A DNA stretch of 64,000 nt, from assembly GCA_031277945.1 (NCBI GenBank), contig JAITLK010000002.1, positions 186,001 through 250,000 of the forward strand. The letters run 5' to 3'. The position numbers and the translations under genes are program-made. The notes under the pieces were generated by a model that had not been told where the DNA came from, made no database searches, and was given only the letters and a program-made list of their open reading frames with translations. This DNA is from Microbacterium sp. (GTDB lineage Bacteria > Actinomycetota > Actinomycetes > Actinomycetales > Microbacteriaceae). Of the stretch, positions 17,115-25,539 are shown one piece after another; within the stretch, counting starts at the first letter, position 1; each line of letters opens with the position of its first letter.

Positions 17115-17798
17115 GTGCCCCACAGCCTCCTTCTCGCCGACACTCAGACGGCTGCCGATTTCCTCACGTTCGCTGGTCGTGCGGCGCGGATCGCGGACGA
17201 AGGAATCCGATTGCAGGCGGCCGGGGGAGTACTTCGCATGTCGGCGGCGACGCTCGCACCGCAGGGGCTGCTGGATGCGACGCCCACGGTGATCGGCATG
17301 CGTGTCCTCGCGGCGGATCCGGAGCTCGTGTGCGACATCACGGTGCCGGCCCAGTCGTTGCAGCGTGACCCGCTCAACGAGGCGGCGATCGCGCTGCCGG
17401 AGACGGCCCTGAACCCGGCGTGGACGGGCGTGGCACCGCCGCAGGCCGGGTGGGAGTTCATCGGAACGGTGCCGGCGGAACATCTGTCGGCCCTCGCCTC
17501 GCACGGGATCTCCATCGTCGCCGGACGCGTGCCCACGGGGACCGGTGAGGAGATCGTCCGCTCAGTTCGCGCCTCGGTCTGGGGCCCGCTGGATGACACG
17601 CTGTTCGACGCGCCGCGTGGCGTGGCGTTCACCGCGGACGCACTGGGCTTCATCACCTCCCGCAGGCCGACGGAGGAGGCCGCCGTGTTCCGCGCAGGCC
17701 GCTGGACGCGCTTCTCCACACCGGGCGGCCATGTGCTCTCGCGCGGGCCCGCGCGCGTCGGCCTCACGGACGTTCGCCGGACCGGCGCCACCGTCTGA
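17115..17798 (+). CDS. Conserved hypothetical protein, 227 residues
   Basis: I do not recognise a named family. The protein is predicted soluble, with no signal peptide or membrane segment. It is rich in short strands and loops (AGGVLRMSAATLAPQGL, ELVCDITVPAQSL, WEFIGTVPAEHL, GITIVAG-like), with a C-terminal GVAFTADALGFI and RFSTPGGHVLSRG. The GTG start is fixed by a leaderless -10 that is shared with divergent tesB. It ends convergently against an FAD dehydrogenase gene. The shared promoter region suggests coordinated expression with acyl-CoA thioesterase II, but this is inference. Confidence 0.75.
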   Translation: MPHSLLLADTQTAADFLTFAGRAARIADEGIRLQAAGGVLRMSAATLAPQGLLDATPTVIGMRVLAADPELVCDITVPAQSLQRDPLNEAAIALPETALNPAWTGVAPPQAGWEFIGTVPAEHLSALASHGISIVAGRVPTGTGEEIVRSVRASVWGPLDDTLFDAPRGVAFTADALGFITSRRPTEEAAVFRAGRWTRFSTPGGHVLSRGPARVGLTDVRRTGATV

Positions 17799-17912
17799 GG
17801 CTTCCAGGCCGCGGCCTCCGGTGCCGCCACATGCTGAGACGGTGACCGACAGGGCGGAGACCTGTGAGGCGCCGGAGGCCCGGGAAACGCCGCGGTCCAG
17901 TCCGGTCCGGCG

Positions 17913-19568
17913 CTAGCGCTGCGCGAGCGCGCGTCCCACCTGGCGCCCGGAGAACAGGCACCCGCCCACGAAGGTCCCCTCCAGCGCGCGATAGCCGTGC
18001 ACGCCGCCACCGCCGAAGCCGCTCGCCTCGCCCGCTGCGAACAGCCCGCGGATCGGCTCACCGGTGCCGTCCAGCACGCGCCCGTCGAGATCGGTTTCGA
18101 AGCCGCCGAGCGATTTACGTGTGAGGACGTGCAGCTTCACCGCGATCAGCGGGCCCGCAGCCGGATCCGTGAGGCGGTGTGGCGCTGCGGTGCGGATGAG
18201 CCGGTCGCCTCGGTACGCGCGCGCCGAGCGGAGCATGGCGACCTGCGCATCCTTCGTGAAGTCGTTCGCCATCTCCCGGTCGCGCGCTTCGACCTCCCGC
18301 ACCACCTGATCGCGCTCCAGGGCGTCGCCTCCCGGCAGCTCCTGCATGCGATCGATCAGCCGGTCCAGGGAGCGCTCGACGATGAAGTCCTCGCCCCTAT
18401 CCAGGAACGCCTGCACGGGACCGGGTGCGCCCCCGGAGAGGCGCGTCGTCGCGAGCAGTTTCAGATCCTTCCCGGTGAGGTCGGGGTTCTGCTCGCTGCC
18501 AGAGAGCGCGAACTCCTTCTCCACGATCTTCTGCGTCAGGATGAACCAGGAGTGGTCATACCCGGTGCGTCGCAGATGCTCGAGGGTTCCCAGGGTGTCG
18601 AAACCGGGAAACAGCGGCACCGGCAGGCGGTGTCCGGTGGCGTCCAGCCACAGCGACGAGGGCCCGGGGAGAATGCGGATGCCGTGCGCCGGCCACACCG
18701 GATCCCAATTGCGGATCCCCTCCACGTAGTGCCACATCCGATCGCCATTGATCAGGTTCCCACCGGCTGCAGCGCCGACAGTCTGCATCGACCCGTCCAC
18801 GTACGCCGGTACGCCCGTCAGCATCTCGTCGGGCGGGGATCCGAGGCGCTGCGGCCAGGCGGCACGAACGAGGTCGTGGTTTCCTCCGATACCGCCGGAG
18901 GCGATCACGACGGCGTCGGCAGCGATGTCGAAGTCGCCGACCACCTCTCTGGACGTCGCGACGCCCCGAGCGGCGCCGCTCGGGGCGAGGATGTCGCCCG
19001 AGGCGCCGGTGACGGCACCGTCGGTCACCGTGAGGGAGGTCACGCGATGGCGGGGGAGGACGGTGATCGAGCCCGCGAGCTCTGCCTCGTCCACATAGTC
19101 GGCGAACGGCTGGACGATGCCGGGTCCGGTACCCCACGTGATGTGAAAGCGCGGCACCGAGTTTCCGGGACCGAGTGCCGTGTAACCGCCTCGCTCCGCC
19201 CACCCGACGATCGGGAAGAAGCCGACACCGAGGGAACGCAGCCACGACCGCTTCTCACCCGCGGCGAACTGCAGGTAAGCCTCGGCCCATGCGCGGGGCC
19301 AGTGATCCTCCGCGCGGTCGAATCCTGCCGTGGCGAACCAGTCCTGCCGCGCCAGCTCCAGGCTGTCGTGGATCCCCATTCGTCGCTGCTCCGGCGAATC
19401 GATGAAGAAGAGCCCGCCGAAGGACCACCAGGCCTGTCCGCCGAGGTTGGCTCGCGGTTCCTGGTCCACGATCGTGACGCGCTTGCCGGCGCGAGCAGCT
19501 TCGCGAGCAGCGACGAGGCCGGCCAGGCCCCAGCCGATGATCAGGACGTCGGTTCGGTGAACGCTCAC
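17913..19568 (-). CDS. FAD-binding dehydrogenase (KstD/fumarate reductase-like)
   Basis: A 551-residue flavoprotein of the FAD-binding-2 family. The N-terminal Rossmann motif [22 protein letters not shown] is followed by the [21 protein letters not shown] segment. [19 protein letters not shown] is mid-chain, and the C-terminal [24 protein letters not shown] closes the FAD site. These match the 'FAD-binding dehydrogenase' group annotated near ketosteroid dehydrogenases; the substrate is unknown. The GTG start has the ribosome site AAGGAG 6 bases upstream. It is divergent from tdh. Confidence 0.85.
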   Translation of the reverse strand: MSVHRTDVLIIGWGLAGLVAAREAARAGKRVTIVDQEPRANLGGQAWWSFGGLFFIDSPEQRRMGIHDSLELARQDWFATAGFDRAEDHWPRAWAEAYLQFAAGEKRSWLRSLGVGFFPIVGWAERGGYTALGPGNSVPRFHITWGTGPGIVQPFADYVDEAELAGSITVLPRHRVTSLTVTDGAVTGASGDILAPSGAARGVATSREVVGDFDIAADAVVIASGGIGGNHDLVRAAWPQRLGSPPDEMLTGVPAYVDGSMQTVGAAAGGNLINGDRMWHYVEGIRNWDPVWPAHGIRILPGPSSLWLDATGHRLPVPLFPGFDTLGTLEHLRRTGYDHSWFILTQKIVEKEFALSGSEQNPDLTGKDLKLLATTRLSGGAPGPVQAFLDRGEDFIVERSLDRLIDRMQELPGGDALERDQVVREVEARDREMANDFTKDAQVAMLRSARAYRGDRLIRTAAPHRLTDPAAGPLIAVKLHVLTRKSLGGFETDLDGRVLDGTGEPIRGLFAAGEASGFGGGGVHGYRALEGTFVGGCLFSGRQVGRALAQR

Positions 19569-19740
19569 AGATTCTCCTTCGGCCGTGGCTTTCCCCCGAC
19601 GCTATCGGGTGTGGGGCGCCCAGCGGAACAGGCCTCGCGCGATACGATCGACCTCGTTCCTCTCGTCGTATGCGCACACCACGCGCTCGCGCTCGCGCGC
19701 ACGACGGACTGTTCACGAGACATGGGAGATGGATGCGGCG

Positions 19741-20784
19741 ATGAAGGCGCTCATCAAGAACGAACCGGGCCCGGGGCTGGCGCTGATCGATGTGCCGGAA
19801 CCGGCCATCGGACCATCGGATGTGAAGATCCGAGTGCTGCGCACCGGCATCTGCGGCACCGATCTGCACATCGAGAAGTGGGACGACTGGGCGGCGAGCA
19901 CGCTGCGTCCGCCGATCATCCCGGGGCATGAGTTCAGCGGCGAGGTGGTGGAGGTCGGCGCCCTCGTCCATGACGTCGCCGTGGGCGATCTCGTCTCCGG
20001 CGAAGGACACGTGGTGTGCGGGATGTGCCGCAACTGCCGCGCTGGACGGGCGCACATGTGCATCCGGACGAAGGGGCTGGGCGTCAATCGAGACGGTGCT
20101 TTCGCCGAGTACGTCGTGATTCCCGGCAAGAACGTCTGGGTGCACCAGCCCGGCACCGATCCGGACGTGGCGGCGATCTTCGATCCCTTCGGCAACGCCG
20201 TCCACACCGCGCTGAAGTTCGGCGTCGTGGGGGAGGACGTACTCGTCACCGGCTGCGGCCCGATCGGCCTCATGGCGATCGCCGTGGCCCGCCATGTGGG
20301 CGCACGCTTCGTCGTGGCCACGGACATCTCGCAGCCGCGTCTCGAGATGGCGCTGCGCATGGGCGCGGATGCCGCCGTGGACGTGTCCCGTGAGCGGGTC
20401 GCCGATGTGCAGCACACGCTCGGGATGAAGGAGGGCTTCGACGTCGGCTTCGAGATGTCGGGTTCGCCGGCGGCGCTCGGCGAGATGATCGAGAACATGA
20501 ACCACGGCGGGCGGATCGCCATGCTGGGCCTGCCGGCCGAGCCGTTCCCGATCGACTGGAGCAAGGTCGTCACCCACATGCTGACGCTGTCTGGCATCTA
20601 CGGACGAGAGATGTTCGAGACGTGGAACTCGATGAGTGCGATGCTGCAGTCGAGCCCCCAGCTACGAGAGCGACTCTCGTCGATCATCTCGGACCGCTAT
20701 CCGGCTTCACGCTGGCGTGAGGCGTTCGACGTGGCTGCCTCGGGCGGCGTCGGCAAGGTCATCATCGATTGGACGGAGATCTGA
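19741..20784 (+). CDS. tdh: L-threonine 3-dehydrogenase
   Basis: Zinc-dependent medium-chain dehydrogenase that oxidises L-threonine to 2-amino-3-ketobutyrate with NAD. The 347-residue chain has the catalytic zinc site Cys38 (TGICGTD) with GHE at 62-64, and four structural zinc cysteines at 93, 96, 99 and 107. The NAD loop is [15 protein letters not shown] 19741 gives the canonical [12 protein letters not shown] start; ATG 19729 would add four residues. The stop is one base before the kbl ATG, so the two form an operon. Confidence 0.94.
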   Translation: MKALIKNEPGPGLALIDVPEPAIGPSDVKIRVLRTGICGTDLHIEKWDDWAASTLRPPIIPGHEFSGEVVEVGALVHDVAVGDLVSGEGHVVCGMCRNCRAGRAHMCIRTKGLGVNRDGAFAEYVVIPGKNVWVHQPGTDPDVAAIFDPFGNAVHTALKFGVVGEDVLVTGCGPIGLMAIAVARHVGARFVVATDISQPRLEMALRMGADAAVDVSRERVADVQHTLGMKEGFDVGFEMSGSPAALGEMIENMNHGGRIAMLGLPAEPFPIDWSKVVTHMLTLSGIYGREMFETWNSMSAMLQSSPQLRERLSSIISDRYPASRWREAFDVAASGGVGKVIIDWTEI

Positions 20785-20785
20785 C

Positions 20786-21970
20786 ATGTACACGACCATG
20801 CGAGAGCAGCTCCAGCAGGAGCTGGACGGCATCGAGCAGGCTGGCCTCACGAAGCGGGAGCGCGGCATCCGCGGACCGCAGGGTGCACAGGTGGAGGTCG
20901 GAGGTTCGGAGGTACTGAACTTCTGCGCGAACAACTACCTCGGCCTGGCTGATGACCCCCGTATCGTGGCCGCCGCCAAGGCCGGGCTCGACGAGTGGGG
21001 CTACGGCCTTGCGAGCGTCCGGTTCATCTGCGGGACCCAGGAGCAGCACCTGCAGCTGGAGCGTTCGCTCTCGGCCTTCCTCGGGTATGACGACACGATC
21101 CTGTTCTCATCGTGCTTCGATGCCAACGGCGGAGTCTTCGAGGTGCTGTTCGGCGCCGAGGACGCCATCATCTCGGACGAGCTGAATCACGCCTCGATCA
21201 TCGACGGCATCAGGCTCTCCAAGGCCGCGCGCCTGCGTTACCGCAACCGCGACATGGCCGATCTGGAGCAGAAGCTGCAGGAGGCGGCGGGTGCTCGGCG
21301 CCGGGTGATCGTCACCGACGGCGTCTTCTCCATGGACGGATACATCGCCCCACTGCAGGAGATCTGCGATCTCGCGGAGCGCTACGACGCCCTCGTGTTC
21401 GTGGACGATTCCCACGCGGTCGGTTTCGTCGGAGACAAGGGCCGGGGCACACCGGAGCTGTGCGGCGTCGAGGGTCGCGTGGACATCACCACGGGGACGT
21501 TCGGCAAGGCCCTCGGCGGCGCGTCGGGCGGGTACGTGAGCGGACACGCCGAGATCATTGCGCTGCTGCGCCAGCGGGCTCGGCCGTACCTGTTCTCCAA
21601 CACCCTGGCGCCCTCGATCGTGGCGGGGACGCTGCGGACGCTGGAACTGCTGACCGAATCCGACGATCTGCGGGTGACGTTGCGGCGCAATGCCGCCCTG
21701 TTCCGGGAACTGATGACGGCAGAGGGGTTCGATCTGCTGCCCGGTGAGCACGCCATCGTCCCGGTGATGTTCGGCGACGCCCGCCTGACCGCGGATATGG
21801 CGGATGAGCTGCAGCGTCAGGGCGTCTACGTGACGGCCTTCAGCTTCCCGGTGGTGCCTCGTGAGCAGGCGCGCATCCGGGTGCAGCTCTCTGCGGCGCA
21901 CACCGAGGAGGAGATCCGTCGGTGCGTGGCGGCGTTCGTCGCCGCGCGCGACGTGCTGCGCGCAGCGTGA
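20786..21970 (+). CDS. kbl: Glycine C-acetyltransferase (2-amino-3-ketobutyrate CoA ligase)
   Basis: PLP enzyme that cleaves 2-amino-3-ketobutyrate with CoA into glycine and acetyl-CoA, completing the Tdh pathway. It has 394 residues. The N-terminal [13 protein letters not shown] is typical, [19 protein letters not shown] holds the cofactor-stacking region, and the Schiff-base lysine is Lys241 in [15 protein letters not shown]. The ATG lies one base after the tdh stop. Together tdh-kbl give threonine catabolism and a glycine supply. Confidence 0.95.
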   Translation: MYTTMREQLQQELDGIEQAGLTKRERGIRGPQGAQVEVGGSEVLNFCANNYLGLADDPRIVAAAKAGLDEWGYGLASVRFICGTQEQHLQLERSLSAFLGYDDTILFSSCFDANGGVFEVLFGAEDAIISDELNHASIIDGIRLSKAARLRYRNRDMADLEQKLQEAAGARRRVIVTDGVFSMDGYIAPLQEICDLAERYDALVFVDDSHAVGFVGDKGRGTPELCGVEGRVDITTGTFGKALGGASGGYVSGHAEIIALLRQRARPYLFSNTLAPSIVAGTLRTLELLTESDDLRVTLRRNAALFRELMTAEGFDLLPGEHAIVPVMFGDARLTADMADELQRQGVYVTAFSFPVVPREQARIRVQLSAAHTEEEIRRCVAAFVAARDVLRAA

Positions 21971-21973
21971 TCG

Positions 21974-22005
21974 GTGAGGGCGTCGCGGAGATGCGGCGCC
22001 CTCAC
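21974..22005. terminator. Hairpin between kbl and globin genes
   Basis: A 9-bp perfect stem (21974-21982 with 21997-22005) with a 14-base loop, between convergent genes. Confidence 0.6.
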
Positions 22006-22008
22006 GGA

Positions 22009-22449
22009 TCAGTGGGTCAGCCCCAGATCCGTGCGCCCCTGGGATGCGGGTCCGACCCCGGTGGGCTCGAAGGTGTTCACCATCGCGTGGGCGGCGCGCT
22101 CCAGATAATTCCAGAGTGCGACCTCGTGGATGGGCGCCAGGTCGAGAGCGTCGACGGCGGTGCGCATGTGCTTAAGCCAGCGATCCCGAGCATCGGGATT
22201 GACGTGGAACGGAACGTGCCGCATGCGAAGTCGTGGATGGCCGCGACGCTCGGAGTAGGTGCTCGGGCCGCCCCAGTACTGCTCGAGGAACATGGTCAGC
22301 CGCTCGGCTGCCGGCCCGAGGTCCTCCTCGGGGTACATCGGCTTGAGGACCTCGTCCTGGGCGACACCCTCGTAGAAGATGTCGACCAGCTTCGCGAAGG
22401 TCTCGTGGCCGCCGATCTCGTCGTAGAAGCTCAGGGGTGCGTCGGTCAC
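22009..22449 (-). CDS. glbO: Group II truncated haemoglobin
   Basis: A 146-residue truncated globin of the HbO group, which binds oxygen and may detoxify peroxide or NO. FYDEIGGHETFAKLVDIFYEGV forms the A-B helices. MYPEEDL is the CD region, QYWGGPSTYSERRGHPRLRMRH leads to the proximal His78, and Trp91 sits at the G8 position typical of group II. The GTG start overlaps the mscS stop as GTGA, so the globin is coupled to a mechanosensitive channel gene. A 15-residue flexible tail ends the protein. Confidence 0.92.
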   Translation of the reverse strand: MTDAPLSFYDEIGGHETFAKLVDIFYEGVAQDEVLKPMYPEEDLGPAAERLTMFLEQYWGGPSTYSERRGHPRLRMRHVPFHVNPDARDRWLKHMRTAVDALDLAPIHEVALWNYLERAAHAMVNTFEPTGVGPASQGRTDLGLTH

Positions 22450-23534
22450 GGGGTCTCCTCGGGGGTGCTCTGGGGACGCTTGCGCGGTTTCCAGGACGGA
22501 CGGCTCGGTTCGGTGCTCTGCACCGGCTGGGGCTTGGTCTTCGGCGGATTCGCGCCGCGCACGCGGAATGCTCCCTCGCTGCCGGTGAGCACGACGGACG
22601 CGAGAGCCGGACGGACGACGCCGTCCTCCGCCTCGGGCAGCTCGACGCCGTCGGCGGCGGCAAGGAGACGAGCGCGGAGCTCCTGGGCGACATCGTCGCG
22701 GGAGGCGGAACGCGTGCGCATCACGACGCGGATGATGAGGGCGTCCGCAGTGGCGGCCTCCAGCCCCCAGGTCTCGGGCTTGCCGACGATGCGCGAGCGC
22801 CAGCGGGGTTCCTTGGCGAGAGCGGTCGCTGCCTCGTGGAGCGCGTCTTCCGCGGCCTCCAGCTCCGCCCCGCGGGGCACGGAGACGTCGACGATCACGC
22901 GCGACCAGCCCTGCGACATGTTGCCGATGCGGGTGATCTCACCGTTACGGACATACCAGAGCGTGCCGTTGACGTCGCGGACATGGGTGACGCGAACGCT
23001 CACGTACTCGACGATGCCGATGGCGAGGCCGAGGTCGACGACGTCGCCGATGCCCACCTGATCCTCCACCACGATGAAGATCCCGTTGAGCACGTCCTTC
23101 ACGATGTTCTGCGCGCCGAAACCGAGTCCGGCGCCGATGGCCGCGGTCAGCAGCGTCAGGGAGCCGAGGATGTCGGGAGCGAGGACTTGCACGGTCAGCA
23201 CGATCGCGATGATCACCAGGGTGATGTTCACGATGTTCTGGAGGATCGAGCCGAGCGTGCGCGTGCGCTGCACGAGGCGGACGGCGGCGAGCGGCGAACG
23301 ATCGAGAGCCTGCGTGTCGTCGACGTTCGCCTTGCTCTTGGCACCGTTGACGATGCGGGAGACCACGCGGCGAATGACGAACTTGAGCAGGTACCCGATC
23401 ACCGCGCACACGATGATCGTGACGATCACCTGCGCGATGTTGAGTCCGGCATCACCGAGGAACTTCAGCACCTTGTCCCAGGTGGGGATCCAGTCCGACC
23501 AGTCCGTCGGGGGTGTTTCGGCGAGGAACTTCAC
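22446..23534 (-). CDS. Small-conductance mechanosensitive channel (MscS family)
   Basis: A 362-residue MscS-type channel for osmotic down-shock release. Membrane segments are at about 33-55 (IAQVIVTIIVCAVIGYLL) and 105-125 (IVNITLVIIAIVLTVQV), followed by the pore-lining helix GAGLGFGAQNIVKDVLNGIF. The beta-domain follows (VGIGDVVDLGLAIGIVEYVS). The C-terminal 60 residues are a Pro/Lys-rich cytoplasmic tail (PPKTKPQPVQSTEPSRPSWKP). The GTG start is fixed by a leaderless TAGGAT. It is cotranscribed with the truncated globin. Confidence 0.92.
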   Translation of the reverse strand: MKFLAETPPTDWSDWIPTWDKVLKFLGDAGLNIAQVIVTIIVCAVIGYLLKFVIRRVVSRIVNGAKSKANVDDTQALDRSPLAAVRLVQRTRTLGSILQNIVNITLVIIAIVLTVQVLAPDILGSLTLLTAAIGAGLGFGAQNIVKDVLNGIFIVVEDQVGIGDVVDLGLAIGIVEYVSVRVTHVRDVNGTLWYVRNGEITRIGNMSQGWSRVIVDVSVPRGAELEAAEDALHEAATALAKEPRWRSRIVGKPETWGLEAATADALIIRVVMRTRSASRDDVAQELRARLLAAADGVELPEAEDGVVRPALASVVLTGSEGAFRVRGANPPKTKPQPVQSTEPSRPSWKPRKRPQSTPEETP

Positions 23535-23540
23535 TCTCTG

Positions 23541-23546
23541 ATCCTA
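23541..23546 (-). promoter_or_regulatory. -10 element, leaderless promoter of mscS-globin
   Basis: Reverse-strand TAGGAT followed by 6 bases and GTG 23534. Confidence 0.65.
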
Positions 23547-23573
23547 CGAGCCGAATCTCGGCAGAGCATGAGG

Positions 23574-23613
23574 ACGCGATCGGCCCCCGCCGTGAGGGCG
23601 GGGCCGATCGCGT
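23574..23613 (-). terminator. Terminator after the ABC permease gene
   Basis: A 14-bp perfect outer stem (23574-23587 with 23600-23613) extended by further GC pairs with a bulge, just downstream of the permease stop and upstream of the mscS promoter. Confidence 0.75.
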
Positions 23614-23625
23614 CACGTGCTTCGA

Positions 23626-24468
23626 TCAGGCGTCGCGGGTCTTCAGCGCGATGGCACCGAGACCGAGCACCGCGGCGACCCAGACGGCGAGGGTGAGGAC
23701 GCCCTGCCAGACCTCATCGCCGCTGCCCTGCACGAGGGCGTTACCCGCATTGCTCGGCAGGTAGCGCGCCGCCTCGGCGACCCACTCCATGCCCGGCGCC
23801 ATCGCGAGCACCTGCGGGACGATGGGCAGGATGAACAGAATGCCCACAGCCACGGCGATCGCGCCGGCTCCGCTGCGAAGCAGGTAGCCGAAGCCGAGAC
23901 CGAGCAGGGCCGCGGCCACCAGATACACGGCGGAGTACACGTAGGGCAGGACGGCACCGGGCAGATCACCGAAGTCCAGCGCGATGTCCGTCCCGGCGAA
24001 CAGTGCGCTCACCAGGGTGACGCCCAGTACGCTGGTGACCACCGAGACCAGCACGGTGTAGCCGACGAGCACGATCGCCTTGGCGAAGAGACTGCGCAGG
24101 CGATCGGGCGCCGCGGTGAGGGTCGAGCGGATCATCCCGGTGGAGTACTCGCCGGTGATGAGCATCGAGCCGGTGATCGTGACCAGCAGAGCGGTGAAGG
24201 CCAGGGGCATGGTTACTGCCTGCGCGATCATCGCATTGCCATCACCGGCAACGGACATCTCGCTCAGGTAGTTGCGCATGGAGATGGCCATGAGCGTCGT
24301 GATGCCGAGGGAGATGACGATGGTCAGCGCCGCGGAGACCCACGGGGAGCGAAGCGATACTAACTTGATTCCCTCGCTGCGGATCACCCGTCCGAGGCTG
24401 AGCCGGAAGGCAGAACCCGGGATGGCGGGCGCGGCGGCGGGTGCCTGCTGCGTAGCGGTGATGGTCAT
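23626..24468 (-). CDS. ABC-2 type transporter permease
   Basis: A 280-residue membrane protein with an N-terminal cytoplasmic Ala/Pro tail and about six hydrophobic helices (WVSAALTIVISLGITTLM, AQAVTMPLAFTALLVTITGSMLI, AIVLVGYTVLVSVVTSVLGVTLV, YVYSAVYLVAAALLGLGFGYLL, AIAVAVGILFILPIV, VLTLAVWVAAVLGLGAIAL). The ITGEYSTGMIRSTL motif is typical of ABC-2 exporters with bacitracin- or drug-type ATPases. The ATG overlaps the ATPase stop (ATGA). The substrate is unknown. Confidence 0.85.
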   Translation of the reverse strand: MTITATQQAPAAAPAIPGSAFRLSLGRVIRSEGIKLVSLRSPWVSAALTIVISLGITTLMAISMRNYLSEMSVAGDGNAMIAQAVTMPLAFTALLVTITGSMLITGEYSTGMIRSTLTAAPDRLRSLFAKAIVLVGYTVLVSVVTSVLGVTLVSALFAGTDIALDFGDLPGAVLPYVYSAVYLVAAALLGLGFGYLLRSGAGAIAVAVGILFILPIVPQVLAMAPGMEWVAEAARYLPSNAGNALVQGSGDEVWQGVLTLAVWVAAVLGLGAIALKTRDA

Positions 24469-25376
24469 GCGAGCTCCTTGGTCTTGTACTCGACGGCATC
24501 GCCGGTGAGCGCCATGTACGCCTCTTCCAGTGATCCGGTGCGCGTGGTGAGCTGGTGGATGGCGATGCCGGCGGCTGCCGCGCGATCACCGATCCAGGCC
24601 GCGGGCGCGCCGCTGACCGCCAGCGTGTTCGCGCCGGTGCGCACAACGGTGACCGTGCCGCTGCCGAGCGCGGCTGCCAGAGCGTCGGGGGTCGGTGTCT
24701 CCACGGCCACGTCTTCCTTGGTCCACGCCGCCACAAGCTCGGCGACGGACGCGTCTGCCAGAACACGACCGCGACCCAGGACGATGAGGTGGTCGGCGGT
24801 CAGGGCCATCTCGCTCATGAGGTGGCTGGACAGGAGCACGGTGCGTCCGGCGGCCGCGTAGCTGCGGACGAAGTCCCGCACCCAGCGCACGCCCTCGGGG
24901 TCGAGACCGTTGACGGGCTCGTCGAGGATGAGCGTGGTGGGATCGCCGAGGATGGCGCTGGCGATACCCAGGCGCTGCCCCATCCCGAGGGAGAAGCCTC
25001 CGGCGCGCTTTCGAGCCACGCTGGCGATGCCGGTGATCTCCAGCACCTCGTCAACGCGCGACAGCGGGATGCCGTGGGTCGCCGCCATGGCACGCAGATG
25101 ATTGCGCGCGGACCGGCCGGTGTGGACGGCCTTCGCATCCAGGAGCGTCCCGACCTCGGTGAGAGGCGAGGGAGAGGTGGCATAGGCCCGTCCGTTCACC
25201 GTCGCGCGGCCCGAGGTGGGGCGGTCCAACCCCACGATCATGCGCATGGTGGTGGACTTGCCGGCGCCGTTGGGTCCGAGGAAGCCGGTCACCATGCCCG
25301 GACGGACGGCGAAGGAGGCGTCGGACACCGCGGTGCGTGCGCCGTACCGCTTCGTGAGGTTCTCTGCGACGATCAT
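24465..25376 (-). CDS. ABC transporter ATP-binding protein (exporter type)
   Basis: A 303-residue ATPase partner of the ABC-2 permease. Walker A GPNGAGKST is at 34-42, the signature FSLGMGQRLGIA mid-chain, and Walker B LILDEPVNGLDPEGVRW follows. The C-terminal domain (about 215-303) is the extension seen in DrrA/CcmA-type drug or bacteriocin exporters. The ATG is placed by a leaderless TAGCCT. It is first in a two-gene operon; no regulator gene adjoins it. Confidence 0.88.
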   Translation of the reverse strand: MIVAENLTKRYGARTAVSDASFAVRPGMVTGFLGPNGAGKSTTMRMIVGLDRPTSGRATVNGRAYATSPSPLTEVGTLLDAKAVHTGRSARNHLRAMAATHGIPLSRVDEVLEITGIASVARKRAGGFSLGMGQRLGIASAILGDPTTLILDEPVNGLDPEGVRWVRDFVRSYAAAGRTVLLSSHLMSEMALTADHLIVLGRGRVLADASVAELVAAWTKEDVAVETPTPDALAAALGSGTVTVVRTGANTLAVSGAPAAWIGDRAAAAGIAIHQLTTRTGSLEEAYMALTGDAVEYKTKELA

Positions 25377-25382
25377 GTATCC

Positions 25383-25388
25383 AGGCTA
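25383..25388 (-). promoter_or_regulatory. -10 element, leaderless promoter of the ABC exporter operon
   Basis: Reverse-strand TAGCCT followed by 6 bases and ATG 25376. A small dyad (GTCATCC / GGATGAC, 25442-25459) lies about 55 bases further upstream. Confidence 0.6.
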
Positions 25389-25474
25389 TGAAGGTCCTGT
25401 GCGCAGTGAATCCGTCCGCGGTAGGGGATCGCCCTGGTGGCGTCATCCCAGAGGATGACTTACCCCGGAAAACG

Positions 25475-25525
25475 CCACACGAGTCCGGGGAACCCGGCGT
25501 TGCGGATTTCCTCGGACTCGTGTGG
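25475..25525 (-). terminator. Terminator after pepN
   Basis: A 13-bp perfect stem (25475-25487 with 25513-25525) whose 25-base loop can form a smaller inner hairpin; it begins 15 bases after the pepN stop. Confidence 0.7.
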
Positions 25526-25539
25526 GTCTCTCGCGGAGA

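Noticed and set aside
17813..17880. Inverted repeat (13-base arms, one wobble) between the 227-residue gene and the FAD dehydrogenase as a terminator
   Set aside because: The loop is 42 bases, too large for an intrinsic terminator; it may be chance in GC-rich DNA.
25442..25459. GTCATCC-CAGA-GGATGAC dyad upstream of the ABC exporter operon
   Set aside because: Only 7-bp arms and about 55 bases above the -10 box; no regulator nearby, so too weak to call an operator.
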